A stretch of 13,425 bases of DNA from DASQLQ01 sp035629935. GTDB lineage: Bacteria; Actinomycetota; CADDZG01; WHSQ01. Location of the stretch: contig DASQLQ010000092.1 in assembly GCA_035629935.1 (NCBI GenBank), positions 1 through 13,425 of the forward strand, written 5' to 3'. The stretch's first letter is position 1; each line of letters begins with the position of its first letter. This document shows positions 1 through 6,254 of the stretch, piece by piece. The notes beneath the pieces were generated by a model. The model saw only the letters and a program-made list of their open reading frames with translations, ran no database searches and had not been told where the DNA came from. The position numbers and the translations under genes were made by a program.

Positions 1-37
1 GGGATGATTCGGCGGCCGTAAGCCTTTCCCTGCCCGC

Positions 38-1690
38 TTAGAACATCGGTGGTTCTGTGTAGACGCCCCATTCCTGCTTGAGCGTCTCGACCATCTCTCC
101 CAGGGTCACGTAGGCCTTCGAAGCCTCGATCAGCACGGGGATGGAGTTCTGTGACTCGTCATGAGCCATGTCCCGCAGGGACTGGATCGCATCCTCGGCA
201 ACCTTCGCGTCTCGGTTGGCGCGGACCTCGGCCAATGCCTTCTTCTGCTTCTCCTCGATCTCGGGCGAGATGACAAGCACCTCTGGGGGGGCCTGGACGG
301 TCTGAGTGAACCGGTTGATGCCGACCATCACCTTCTTGCCCTGCTCCAACAGCTGTTGGTAGCGATAAGCGGCGTCGGCCATCTCTTTCTGGAAGTAGCC
401 CTCTTCGATCCCCCGCAACATCCCGTCGAGGATCGAGCCCTCACCCATCTCGTCGATCTTGGCGAAGTACTCCTCGGCCGCCTCTTCGGTGCGATCGGTC
501 AACGACTCGACGAACCACGAACCCCCGAGCGGGTCTGCGACATTCGTGACGCCGGTCTCGTAAGCGATTATCTGCTGCGTTCGGAGTGCGATCTCGACAG
601 ACTCGTCGGTCGGCAGTGCGAGAACCTCGTCGAGCGAGTTCGTGTGCAGGCTCTGCGTTCCGCCGAGAACGGCAGCCAGGGCTTCCGTCGCGGTGCGCAC
701 CACGTTGTTGTAAGGCTGCTGAGCGGTCAGGGACACTCCTGCCGTTTGCGTGTGGAACTTGAGCATCTGGGACCGTTCCTTCTTCGCGCCATAGCGTTCC
801 TTGAGCCAGCGGGCCCAGATCCGGCGAGCCGCGCGGAACTTGGCGATCTCCTCGAAGAAGTCGACATGCGAGTTGAAGAAGAAGGACAGTCCGGGAGCGA
901 AGTCGTCGACATCCAGTCCGCGACGGATACCGAGCTCGACGTGAGCGAAGCCCGATGCGATCGTGAACGCCAGCTCCTGCACCGCAGTCGATCCCGCTTC
1001 CCTGATGTGATAGCCCGAGATGGAGAGTGGGTGGTACTTGCGAACATCGGTCGCGCAGTAAGCCATCATGTCTGCCGTCATCCGCAGGTGTGGCTCCGGC
1101 GGGAACAACCATTCCTTCTGGGCGATGTACTCCTTGAGGATGTCCGTCTGACACGTTCCGTCGAGCTTCGAGATGTCGGCTCCCTGTTTCTCTGCAGCCG
1201 CGATGTACATCGCGAACAACATGGGGGCCGGCCCCGAGATCGTCATCGACGTTGTCAGTTCCTCGAGGTCCAGATCGCGGAACAGGATCTCCATATCCGC
1301 CAGCGAATCGATCGCGACGCCGCAACGGCCCACCTCTCCTTCGGAGTGCGGGTCGTCGGAGTCCCGGCCCATCAGGGTGGGCATGTCGAATGCCACCGAC
1401 AGACCGGTCTGGCCGTGCTCCGCCAGGAACTTGAATCGCTCGTTCGTGTGCTCGGGACTGCCGAACCCGGCGAACTGACGCATCGTCCACAGACGGCCGC
1501 GATAGCCAGAAGGGTAGACACCGCGGGTGAACGGGTACTCCCCTGGGACGCCTAGGTTCGCCGGCAGCCCGTCATCGGGCTCGTAGAGAGGCTCTACCGG
1601 TACTGAGGAGAGCGTGTCGAAATCGACGTCGTCCCGGAGCTTCGCTTGCTCGTACCGGTCGCGCCAGCGTCGTTGCAGGTCGTCGGCCAT
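38..1690 (-). CDS. B12-dependent acyl-CoA mutase large subunit (methylmalonyl-CoA mutase family, isobutyryl-CoA mutase-like pocket)
   Basis: This 550-residue protein is the TIM-barrel, substrate-binding subunit of an adenosylcobalamin-dependent mutase that rearranges an acyl-CoA carbon skeleton by a radical mechanism. Family landmarks are GVYPSGYRGRLWTMRQFAGF (about 57-76), LSVAFDMPT (97-105), DILKEYIAQKEW (183-194) and LSISGYHIREAG (222-233). The protein ends after the barrel and carries no cobalamin-binding domain, so a separate small subunit must be encoded elsewhere; the length fits IcmA-type subunits (about 560) and not one-chain MutB (about 730). Aligning to Propionibacterium MutB gives a constant offset of 16: Tyr89 becomes Phe73, Ala116 stays Ala100, Arg207 becomes Gln191, His244 stays His228. 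Phe/Gln is the isobutyryl-CoA mutase pair, so simple methylmalonyl-CoA mutase activity is doubtful. The MeaB-type chaperone gene lies upstream on the same strand. The ATG start has no clear Shine-Dalgarno and may be leaderless. The family is certain; the substrate is inferred. Confidence 0.95.
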   Translation of the reverse strand: MADDLQRRWRDRYEQAKLRDDVDFDTLSSVPVEPLYEPDDGLPANLGVPGEYPFTRGVYPSGYRGRLWTMRQFAGFGSPEHTNERFKFLAEHGQTGLSVAFDMPTLMGRDSDDPHSEGEVGRCGVAIDSLADMEILFRDLDLEELTTSMTISGPAPMLFAMYIAAAEKQGADISKLDGTCQTDILKEYIAQKEWLFPPEPHLRMTADMMAYCATDVRKYHPLSISGYHIREAGSTAVQELAFTIASGFAHVELGIRRGLDVDDFAPGLSFFFNSHVDFFEEIAKFRAARRIWARWLKERYGAKKERSQMLKFHTQTAGVSLTAQQPYNNVVRTATEALAAVLGGTQSLHTNSLDEVLALPTDESVEIALRTQQIIAYETGVTNVADPLGGSWFVESLTDRTEEAAEEYFAKIDEMGEGSILDGMLRGIEEGYFQKEMADAAYRYQQLLEQGKKVMVGINRFTQTVQAPPEVLVISPEIEEKQKKALAEVRANRDAKVAEDAIQSLRDMAHDESQNSIPVLIEASKAYVTLGEMVETLKQEWGVYTEPPMF

Positions 1691-1698
1691 TGGCGCCC

Positions 1699-1704
1699 AG
1701 TCTA
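1699..1704 (-). promoter_or_regulatory. Candidate -10 box (TAGACT) for the mutase gene, near-leaderless start
   Basis: On the minus strand TAGACT fits the actinobacterial TANNNT -10 pattern and ends 8 nt before the ATG at 1690. That would put transcription initiation within a base or two of the start codon. No purine-rich Shine-Dalgarno lies in between (the spacer is GGGCGCCA) and no convincing -35 is seen. This is a pattern match only. Confidence 0.35.
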
Positions 1705-1730
1705 AATGAGCGTGCCATGCTTATCCGCTC

Positions 1731-2036
1731 ATGACTGCCGCCGAGCTAGGGGTTGCTATCTCCACATTGGCCCTCGAGCTCGTGTTCACGGTCTATGGGT
1801 GGATCAGGCTCCCCCCGGACGCCAGGGTCGCGATCCACTGGGGCATCAGGCTGCAGCCCAACACGATCGTTCCCAAGCCGGTCGGTCTGCTGATCGTGCC
1901 GGCGCTCACTCTCGTCCTGTCGGGGATCATCGCGACCCGCACCTCGGTCGAGAGACCCGTGGTCTCCATGGTCTGTTTCGGCCTTCTTCTAGCCTCGCAA
2001 GCCCTGATCGTCGCCTACGCCGTCAGGCACAAGTAG
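1731..2036 (+). CDS. Small three-helix membrane protein, DUF1648-like
   Basis: A 101-residue protein with three hydrophobic stretches at about 7-25, 50-69 and 78-97, so it is predicted to sit in the cytoplasmic membrane. Between helices 1 and 2, the motif LPPDARVAIHWG followed by QPN and PK resembles the DUF1648 pattern (LP..IP.H....G.P....K) found at the N-terminus of SdpI-like membrane proteins. No enzymatic residues are evident and the function is unknown. It is the only plus-strand gene in the left half, lying between the mutase start (40 bp away) and the meaB stop (9 bp away). It therefore faces meaB tail-to-tail and the mutase head-to-head. The ATG at 1731 has no obvious Shine-Dalgarno. 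The gene is supported by its composition and the domain resemblance. Confidence 0.75.
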   Translation: MTAAELGVAISTLALELVFTVYGWIRLPPDARVAIHWGIRLQPNTIVPKPVGLLIVPALTLVLSGIIATRTSVERPVVSMVCFGLLLASQALIVAYAVRHK

Positions 2037-2045
2037 GAACCTCTC

Positions 2046-2978
2046 TCAGAGGGATCCGATGAGGCGGTCGGCGGCGGCGTAAGGGTCTAGGCGACGCTCG
2101 GCCACGTCGTTCACGAGCTCCTCGAGAAGGCTTCCCGCTTCGTCCTCGACACGTCGCCTGAACCGTTCCGCCACGATCTCTTTGATCTCGCGCTCGGTGC
2201 TGCGGCGCCGGCGGACCTGTAACAACCCTTTCTCTTCTTGATAGGCCCGGTGCTTCTCGATCGCGGCCCACAACTCGTCGACGCCTTCGCCCTTGGTCGC
2301 GACCGTCTCGACGATCTCGGGCTTCCATTCGGCGTTCGTCATGTCGAGCATCTGCTTGAGCTCGCGTACGGTGTCACGGGTGCCCGACCGGTCGGCTTTG
2401 TTCACCACGAAAACGTCTGCGATCTCAAGCAACCCCGCCTTGGCTGCCTGGACGGCGTCCCCCCAACCGGGGTTGAGAACGACGATCGTCGTGTCGCAAG
2501 CATCCGTTATCTCGACCTCGGACTGCCCGACACCAACGGTCTCGATAACAACGATGTCCTTGCCCGCGGCCTCGAGAACGCGCCGGGCCTCTGGCGTTGC
2601 CAGCGAGATACCTCCGAGATGACCGCGCGTTGCCATCGAACGGATGAACACCTCGGGATCCGTGGCATGGGACTGCATACGCACCCGGTCCCCCAATAAA
2701 GCGCCACCGGAGAAGGGGCTCGATGGATCGATAGCAAGAACCCCGACCTTGTGGCCATCCTTACGAGCGCGGGCGATGAGCTTCTCGGTAAGCGTCGACT
2801 TGCCGGCACCGGGAGCACCGGTGATCCCTAAGGAATAGGACGAGCCGGTGTGGGGGTAGAGCGACTCCATCACTCCGGCGAGCTCCGGCCCCCCGTCCTC
2901 GACGAGAGAGATCAGACGCGCAATTGCAAGGCGGTTGCCTTGGAGTGCATCGGCGACGAGCTTCTTGCTGTCTGTCAG
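2046..2978 (-). CDS. meaB: MeaB/ArgK-type GTPase chaperone of B12-dependent mutase
   Basis: G3E-family P-loop GTPase that in characterised systems gates adenosylcobalamin loading and protects acyl-CoA mutases from inactivation. Numbered from the proposed CTG start (310 residues), it shows Walker A GAPGAGKS (54-61), the family stretch IDPSSPFSGGALLGDRVRMQ (83-102), switch/Walker B ETVGVGQSE (146-154), PGWGDAVQAAKAGLLE (170-185) and the guanine-specificity motif NKAD (193-196). The C-terminus (about 260-310) is helical and charged, as in MeaB dimerisation arms. Start choice: the frame stays open to an ATG at 3086, but that would overlap the Nfu gene by 106 bp and add an Arg/Pro-rich leader with no family resemblance. 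Family homology begins at LTDSKKLV, where CTG (2978-2976) sits 7 nt after GAGG. Its likely client, the mutase subunit, is the next minus-strand gene. Confidence 0.93.
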   Translation of the reverse strand: MTDSKKLVADALQGNRLAIARLISLVEDGGPELAGVMESLYPHTGSSYSLGITGAPGAGKSTLTEKLIARARKDGHKVGVLAIDPSSPFSGGALLGDRVRMQSHATDPEVFIRSMATRGHLGGISLATPEARRVLEAAGKDIVVIETVGVGQSEVEITDACDTTIVVLNPGWGDAVQAAKAGLLEIADVFVVNKADRSGTRDTVRELKQMLDMTNAEWKPEIVETVATKGEGVDELWAAIEKHRAYQEEKGLLQVRRRRSTEREIKEIVAERFRRRVEDEAGSLLEELVNDVAERRLDPYAAADRLIGSL

Positions 2979-2989
2979 CGTTACGCCTC
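2976..2989 (-). promoter_or_regulatory. Shine-Dalgarno (GAGG) and proposed CTG start codon of meaB
   Basis: On the minus strand the order is GAGG (2989-2986), then CGTAACG containing the Nfu stop codon TAA (2983-2981), then CTG (2978-2976). The spacing of 7 nt is ideal. No ATG, GTG or TTG occurs in this frame between 3077 (GTG) and the start of family homology. This suggests translational coupling to nfu with a rare CTG start. Confidence 0.5.
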
Positions 2990-3223
2990 GAGGGCGACGA
3001 CCTCGGTGATCCCGGGCACACGCTCGCGCAGGATGCGTTCGACCCCCTGCTTGAGGGTCACGGGAGAGATGGGGCACGACTCGCACGTTCCGAAGAAACG
3101 CACGGTCACGGTGCCCTTCTCGACGCCGAGAAGCTGGATGTCCCCTCCGTCCATCTGGATCGCCGGACGGATGAGCTCGAGAGCCTCTCTGACCTGGTCT
3201 TCTACCGTCGTCGCGGGACTCAT
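2981..3223 (-). CDS. Nfu-type Fe-S cluster carrier (NifU C-terminal domain)
   Basis: An 80-residue protein consisting only of the NifU C-terminal domain. It is expected to bind a bridging [4Fe-4S] or [2Fe-2S] cluster and deliver it to apo-enzymes. It has the typical helix-strand opening (EALELIRPAIQMDGGDIQLL, about 13-32), the cluster-binding CESC (Cys47, Cys50) followed by PISPVTLKQGVERIL, and the closing strand VPGITEVVAL. There is no extra N-terminal scaffold domain, matching stand-alone Nfu proteins of about 75-100 residues. It starts 12 bp after the SpoIID-like gene ends, and its stop lies 2 bp from the proposed meaB start, so it looks co-transcribed with both. The ATG start has only a weak upstream purine tract. 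A regulatory or physical link to MeaB or the mutase is not known and is only suggested by the order. Confidence 0.93.
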   Translation of the reverse strand: MSPATTVEDQVREALELIRPAIQMDGGDIQLLGVEKGTVTVRFFGTCESCPISPVTLKQGVERILRERVPGITEVVALEA

Positions 3224-3235
3224 CTGAGGACCATT

Positions 3236-4924
3236 CTACCTTTCACGATTCCCAAACCCGGTGTCGTTTCGCCCGGTTAACGACAGGACGAACGCCCCCA
3301 GAAGGATCGCCGCGACGATCACCACGGCGATCAGCCAGGGGGGCCACATAGGGCCCTCCCCCTCAGTGGGCGACGAAGCAGGGTCCTTTTCGACAAGGGA
3401 GGTTTCTTCGTTCACTTCGATCGCGACCGGTTTGCTCAGCCGGGTGGTTTCGCCGACGGCAACTCGGATCCGGACCTTGTACCGGCCCGGTTCGACCGGT
3501 GCGAGCCAGGTCACTCGTCTCTTGCCGGCTTCCTTCACTCGAGTCTTGGGGAAACGTTCGGGGAGACCGACGGTTTCGGCCCGAACCTCTGCGGGCCGAG
3601 ATAACGCGATCGTGAGGAACGCCGGCTCGCCGACGTCCACCCGTTTCGGCGCGTCGACTATCCCTACCTCCAGCGGCAACCCGAAACCCTGCGGGGGATC
3701 GACTGAGATCGCACCCTCGCCGGCATTCACGAACGTCCACGTTCCAACTGCGTTCTTCACGATCGTCTTGCCGGTCCCATCAACGATCGAGAAAGCTCCG
3801 GTTGCAACAACCTCTTGTCGTGCATAGGCGAGGCCGACCTCGATCGGGATGTCCGACGGCACGCGACCGATCGAAACCCCCGTGTAGTAGTGCCTAAGGA
3901 TCTCGTCGAAGGAAACGCCTTGCTCGGCGAGCCCGTGCGCGCCCCATTGCGACATCCCCACCCCATGCCCCCACCCGCGCCCAAAGACCAACACACGTTT
4001 GCCGCGCGTGCGGATGACGAATCGCTCGGACGGCAACGTCTCCGGCAAGCGACCGCTGGAGGTTGGAGCGAATGACGGATACAGACTCGGGTAGAGGGCA
4101 GGTGCGGTCTCGCGCACAGCATTTCGCAGATCGTCGGCAACCATCCGCTTCCTTGACCCCCGCCCGGACACAACGACGTCGGGATACGGAGACCCCGTCG
4201 CCGAGTCGACCGTCTGTACTCTCCGGATCGGCCCCGACCACGCCCCATATCTTTCGAGCATCGCCTGCAGGCGTTGCACGGTGAAGTCGACGCGCCAGCG
4301 GTAGACAGAGGAGGCCCCCTCGGTGGTGCTCGTCACCGCCTTCAAATAGGGATAGGCGGGCTCGCCCTCGAAGGCATCTTCGTTATCGAAGGTCGTGCCT
4401 CCGGACGTGGAGTGATAGCGAGCCAGGATCGGACGGTCGTCGTATAGAACGGCCAACCCTTCAGTGCTCGAGACTGCCTCGGCCCACCGTTCTCCCCCGC
4501 CGGTCACCACATCAGCCCCCGAGAACACCTGACACTGGATAGTTGCGCAGATATCGAACCCGTAGACGCTCGCGAGGCCGCCGCGAGGCTCTTGCAGGGT
4601 CCACAACGCATACGTTCGTGCGGCGACGGCCTGGGCCCGAAGTGCCTCGCGCGGCCAATCGGTAGGAACCTCGTTCAGTCCCAGCAGATAGCGCTCGAGC
4701 GTGAGGCGGTTGGACACCACGATCCCATCTGAGGCAATCCCGAGTTCGATCGCTCCGAAGTAACTCTGCAGAGTTTGGACACCGATCGGAGTGGTTCCCG
4801 TAGGCACCAGACGGACGGGGCCGACGACGGCCCCAAGCTTGCGCGGTTTCGCACCGATCGTTACCGGGCTGAGTGCCAGCGTCAGGGCAACACAACAAGC
4901 CGCGGCGCGGCGGGTGAACCTCAA
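3236..4924 (-). CDS. Secreted, C-terminally anchored SpoIID/LytB-domain peptidoglycan protein
   Basis: This 562-residue protein has a basic N-terminus and hydrophobic signal peptide (about 1-25), a SpoIID domain (about 74-350), a beta-rich Ig-like segment (about 420-505) and a single transmembrane helix near 529-549 followed by a short charged tail. SpoIID family marks are LERYLLGLNEVP (76-87), with Glu85 at the position of the catalytic Glu, EALRAQAVAARTYAL (93-107), the paired cysteines CATIQCQVF (Cys126, Cys131), YHSTSGGTT (170-178) and GRGWGHGVGMSQWG (315-328). SpoIID enzymes are lytic transglycosylases that cut glycan strands stripped of stem peptides. The start is TTG at 4924-4922, overlapping the murA stop as TTGA, so translation is probably coupled to murA. 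No other sporulation gene is present, so a role in vegetative wall remodelling is inferred. Confidence 0.92.
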   Translation of the reverse strand: MRFTRRAAACCVALTLALSPVTIGAKPRKLGAVVGPVRLVPTGTTPIGVQTLQSYFGAIELGIASDGIVVSNRLTLERYLLGLNEVPTDWPREALRAQAVAARTYALWTLQEPRGGLASVYGFDICATIQCQVFSGADVVTGGGERWAEAVSSTEGLAVLYDDRPILARYHSTSGGTTFDNEDAFEGEPAYPYLKAVTSTTEGASSVYRWRVDFTVQRLQAMLERYGAWSGPIRRVQTVDSATGSPYPDVVVSGRGSRKRMVADDLRNAVRETAPALYPSLYPSFAPTSSGRLPETLPSERFVIRTRGKRVLVFGRGWGHGVGMSQWGAHGLAEQGVSFDEILRHYYTGVSIGRVPSDIPIEVGLAYARQEVVATGAFSIVDGTGKTIVKNAVGTWTFVNAGEGAISVDPPQGFGLPLEVGIVDAPKRVDVGEPAFLTIALSRPAEVRAETVGLPERFPKTRVKEAGKRRVTWLAPVEPGRYKVRIRVAVGETTRLSKPVAIEVNEETSLVEKDPASSPTEGEGPMWPPWLIAVVIVAAILLGAFVLSLTGRNDTGFGNRER

Positions 4925-6171
4925 TCTTCTAACGAGATCTCCGCGCCGAGCCCGTTGAGCTTCGCCACGAAATCCTCATATCCCCGAGCGATGTGCCCCG
5001 GGTCATGCACGACAGTCTCGCCCTCGGCGCAGAGTCCCCCCATGACTAGGGCGGCGCCTGCGCGGATGTCCGGAGCTTGCACGGGGGCCCCGGAAAGCCG
5101 TTCCACGCCTCTGATGACCGCATGATGACCCTCGACCCGGATGTGGGAACCCATGCGATTGAGCTCGTCGACGAATAGGAAGCGCGCTTCGAAGACGTTC
5201 TCGGTGAGGATCGACGAGCCCTGCGCCTGCGACAGAAGCACCATCATCGGCGGCTGTAGGTCGGTTGGGAAGCCCGGGTGCGGAAGGGTGACTAGATCGA
5301 GCGCTGCGCCCCTGGATGACATCGCGATCCTGACCTCTCCGTCGCCTCTCATCACCTCGGCCCCCGCCTCCTCCAACTTCAGAAGTGCGAGCTCGATGTG
5401 ATCGGGGCGCATGTCGAGGAGTCGAACCTCTCCCTTGGTAGCAGCCGCTCCGATCGCGTACGTGCCGGCCTCGATGCGGTCCGGGATGATCTCGTGCGTG
5501 GCCGGTGTCAACTCGCGCACGCCCTCGATCGTGACCGACGGAGTCCCGGCGCCGTTGATCTGACCCCCGCACTTGTTCAGAAACTGGACTAGATCCTGGA
5601 TCTCGGGTTCGCGTGCCGCGTTCTCGATCGTCGTCACGCCTTCGGCAACAACCCCGGCCATGATCAGGTTCTCGGTTGCACCGACGGAGGGGAACTCGAG
5701 CAACACGCTGGTGCCATGCAGCCGGTCGCACGCTCCTTCGACGTAACCGTGCTCGGTCGTGAACTTCGCTCCCATCCGCTCGAGTCCCTGTAGGTGCAGA
5801 TCGATGGGCCGGGAGCCGATCGCGTCACCCCCGGGCATAGCGACCCGTGCGCGGCCGAGGCGCGCTAGAAGGGGGCCGAGGACCTGGATCGAGGCACGCA
5901 TCTTCGTAACGAGCTCGTAAGGCGTTTCCTCGGAGAGCTCACCGGACGAGTCGATCGTGAGGGTGGAGTCGTTCAATGACACACGTGCGCCCAGGCGCTC
6001 GAGGACCTCTGCCATCAACTCGACGTCCTTGATCCGGGGGATCCGCTGCAACGTGACTTCGCCGGGAACGAGTAGAGAAGCAGCCATCAGCTTGAGTGCG
6101 GAGTTCTTCGCCCCGCTGATGTGGACACTGCCCGTGAGCGGTCGTGGCCCCTGCATCCGGTATGCCTTCAC
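4921..6171 (-). CDS. murA: UDP-N-acetylglucosamine 1-carboxyvinyltransferase with Asp in place of the catalytic Cys
   Basis: First committed enzyme of peptidoglycan synthesis, transferring enolpyruvate from PEP to UDP-GlcNAc in the cytoplasm. The 416-residue length is normal. Visible landmarks are SGAKNS (19-24, with Lys22), KMRASIQVLGP (90-100), the catalytic loop MPGGDAIGSRPIDLHLQ (112-128), HPGFPTDLQPPMM (298-310, with Asp304) and the closing RGYEDF (396-401). The loop residue equal to E. coli Cys115 is Asp116, the natural variant of mycobacteria, Chlamydia and Borrelia that prevents covalent fosfomycin attack. The gene starts at GTG 6171 (an AGGA lies 7 nt upstream; an internal ATG is residue 6) and overlaps the next gene by 4 bp. 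A terminator lies just upstream, so it should have its own promoter in 6172-6210. The atp-murA-spoIID neighbourhood resembles that of Bacillus subtilis. Confidence 0.98.
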   Translation of the reverse strand: MKAYRMQGPRPLTGSVHISGAKNSALKLMAASLLVPGEVTLQRIPRIKDVELMAEVLERLGARVSLNDSTLTIDSSGELSEETPYELVTKMRASIQVLGPLLARLGRARVAMPGGDAIGSRPIDLHLQGLERMGAKFTTEHGYVEGACDRLHGTSVLLEFPSVGATENLIMAGVVAEGVTTIENAAREPEIQDLVQFLNKCGGQINGAGTPSVTIEGVRELTPATHEIIPDRIEAGTYAIGAAATKGEVRLLDMRPDHIELALLKLEEAGAEVMRGDGEVRIAMSSRGAALDLVTLPHPGFPTDLQPPMMVLLSQAQGSSILTENVFEARFLFVDELNRMGSHIRVEGHHAVIRGVERLSGAPVQAPDIRAGAALVMGGLCAEGETVVHDPGHIARGYEDFVAKLNGLGAEISLED

Positions 6172-6177
6172 GACCTC

Positions 6178-6183
6178 ATCCTA
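6178..6183 (-). promoter_or_regulatory. Candidate -10 box (TAGGAT) for murA, leaderless-type spacing
   Basis: On the minus strand TAGGAT matches the actinobacterial TANNNT -10 and is followed by exactly 6 nt (GAGGTC) before the GTG start of murA, so transcription could begin at the start codon. The same stretch also contains AGGA/GAGG, which could instead be a Shine-Dalgarno. The upstream terminator requires a promoter in this 39-bp interval. No clear -35 is seen. Confidence 0.4.
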
Positions 6184-6210
6184 TGTACGGAGGAAAAAGA
6201 CGGGACAAAG

Positions 6211-6239
6211 AAAAGCGGCCCCCGAGGGGGCCGCTTTTT
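6211..6239 (-). terminator. Strong intrinsic terminator between the histone-like gene and murA
   Basis: A near-perfect inverted repeat: AAAAGCGG plus a run of C's pairs with a run of G's plus CCGCTTTTT, with a very short loop around GA. Read on the minus strand, the GC stem is followed by TTTTCTTT, as expected for Rho-independent termination of the histone-like gene, whose stop is 15 bp upstream. The plus-strand side also ends in TTTTT, so it could act in both directions. Confidence 0.9.
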
Positions 6240-6254
6240 GCCTTGCTTTCGCGC

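Noticed and set aside
1..37. Left-edge sequence downstream of the mutase stop
   Set aside because: Too short to assign; no terminator hairpin or coding start could be supported.
161..1555. 464-codon open frame on the plus strand opposite the mutase gene
   Set aside because: Antisense shadow of a clearly conserved gene, with no recognisable motif.
2040..2052. CCTCT-CTC-AGAGG hairpin between the convergent membrane-protein gene and meaB
   Set aside because: Only a 5-bp stem with no T-tract on either strand, so it is not convincing as a terminator.
2979..3086. Possible frameshift or N-terminal domain on MeaB
   Set aside because: The leader is nfu sequence read in another frame. Both nfu and meaB are complete without it, so no frameshift is needed.
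5819..5835. MurA considered inactive or a pseudogene because the catalytic Cys is missing
   Set aside because: Asp at this position is a known active natural variant, and the rest of the enzyme is intact and full length.
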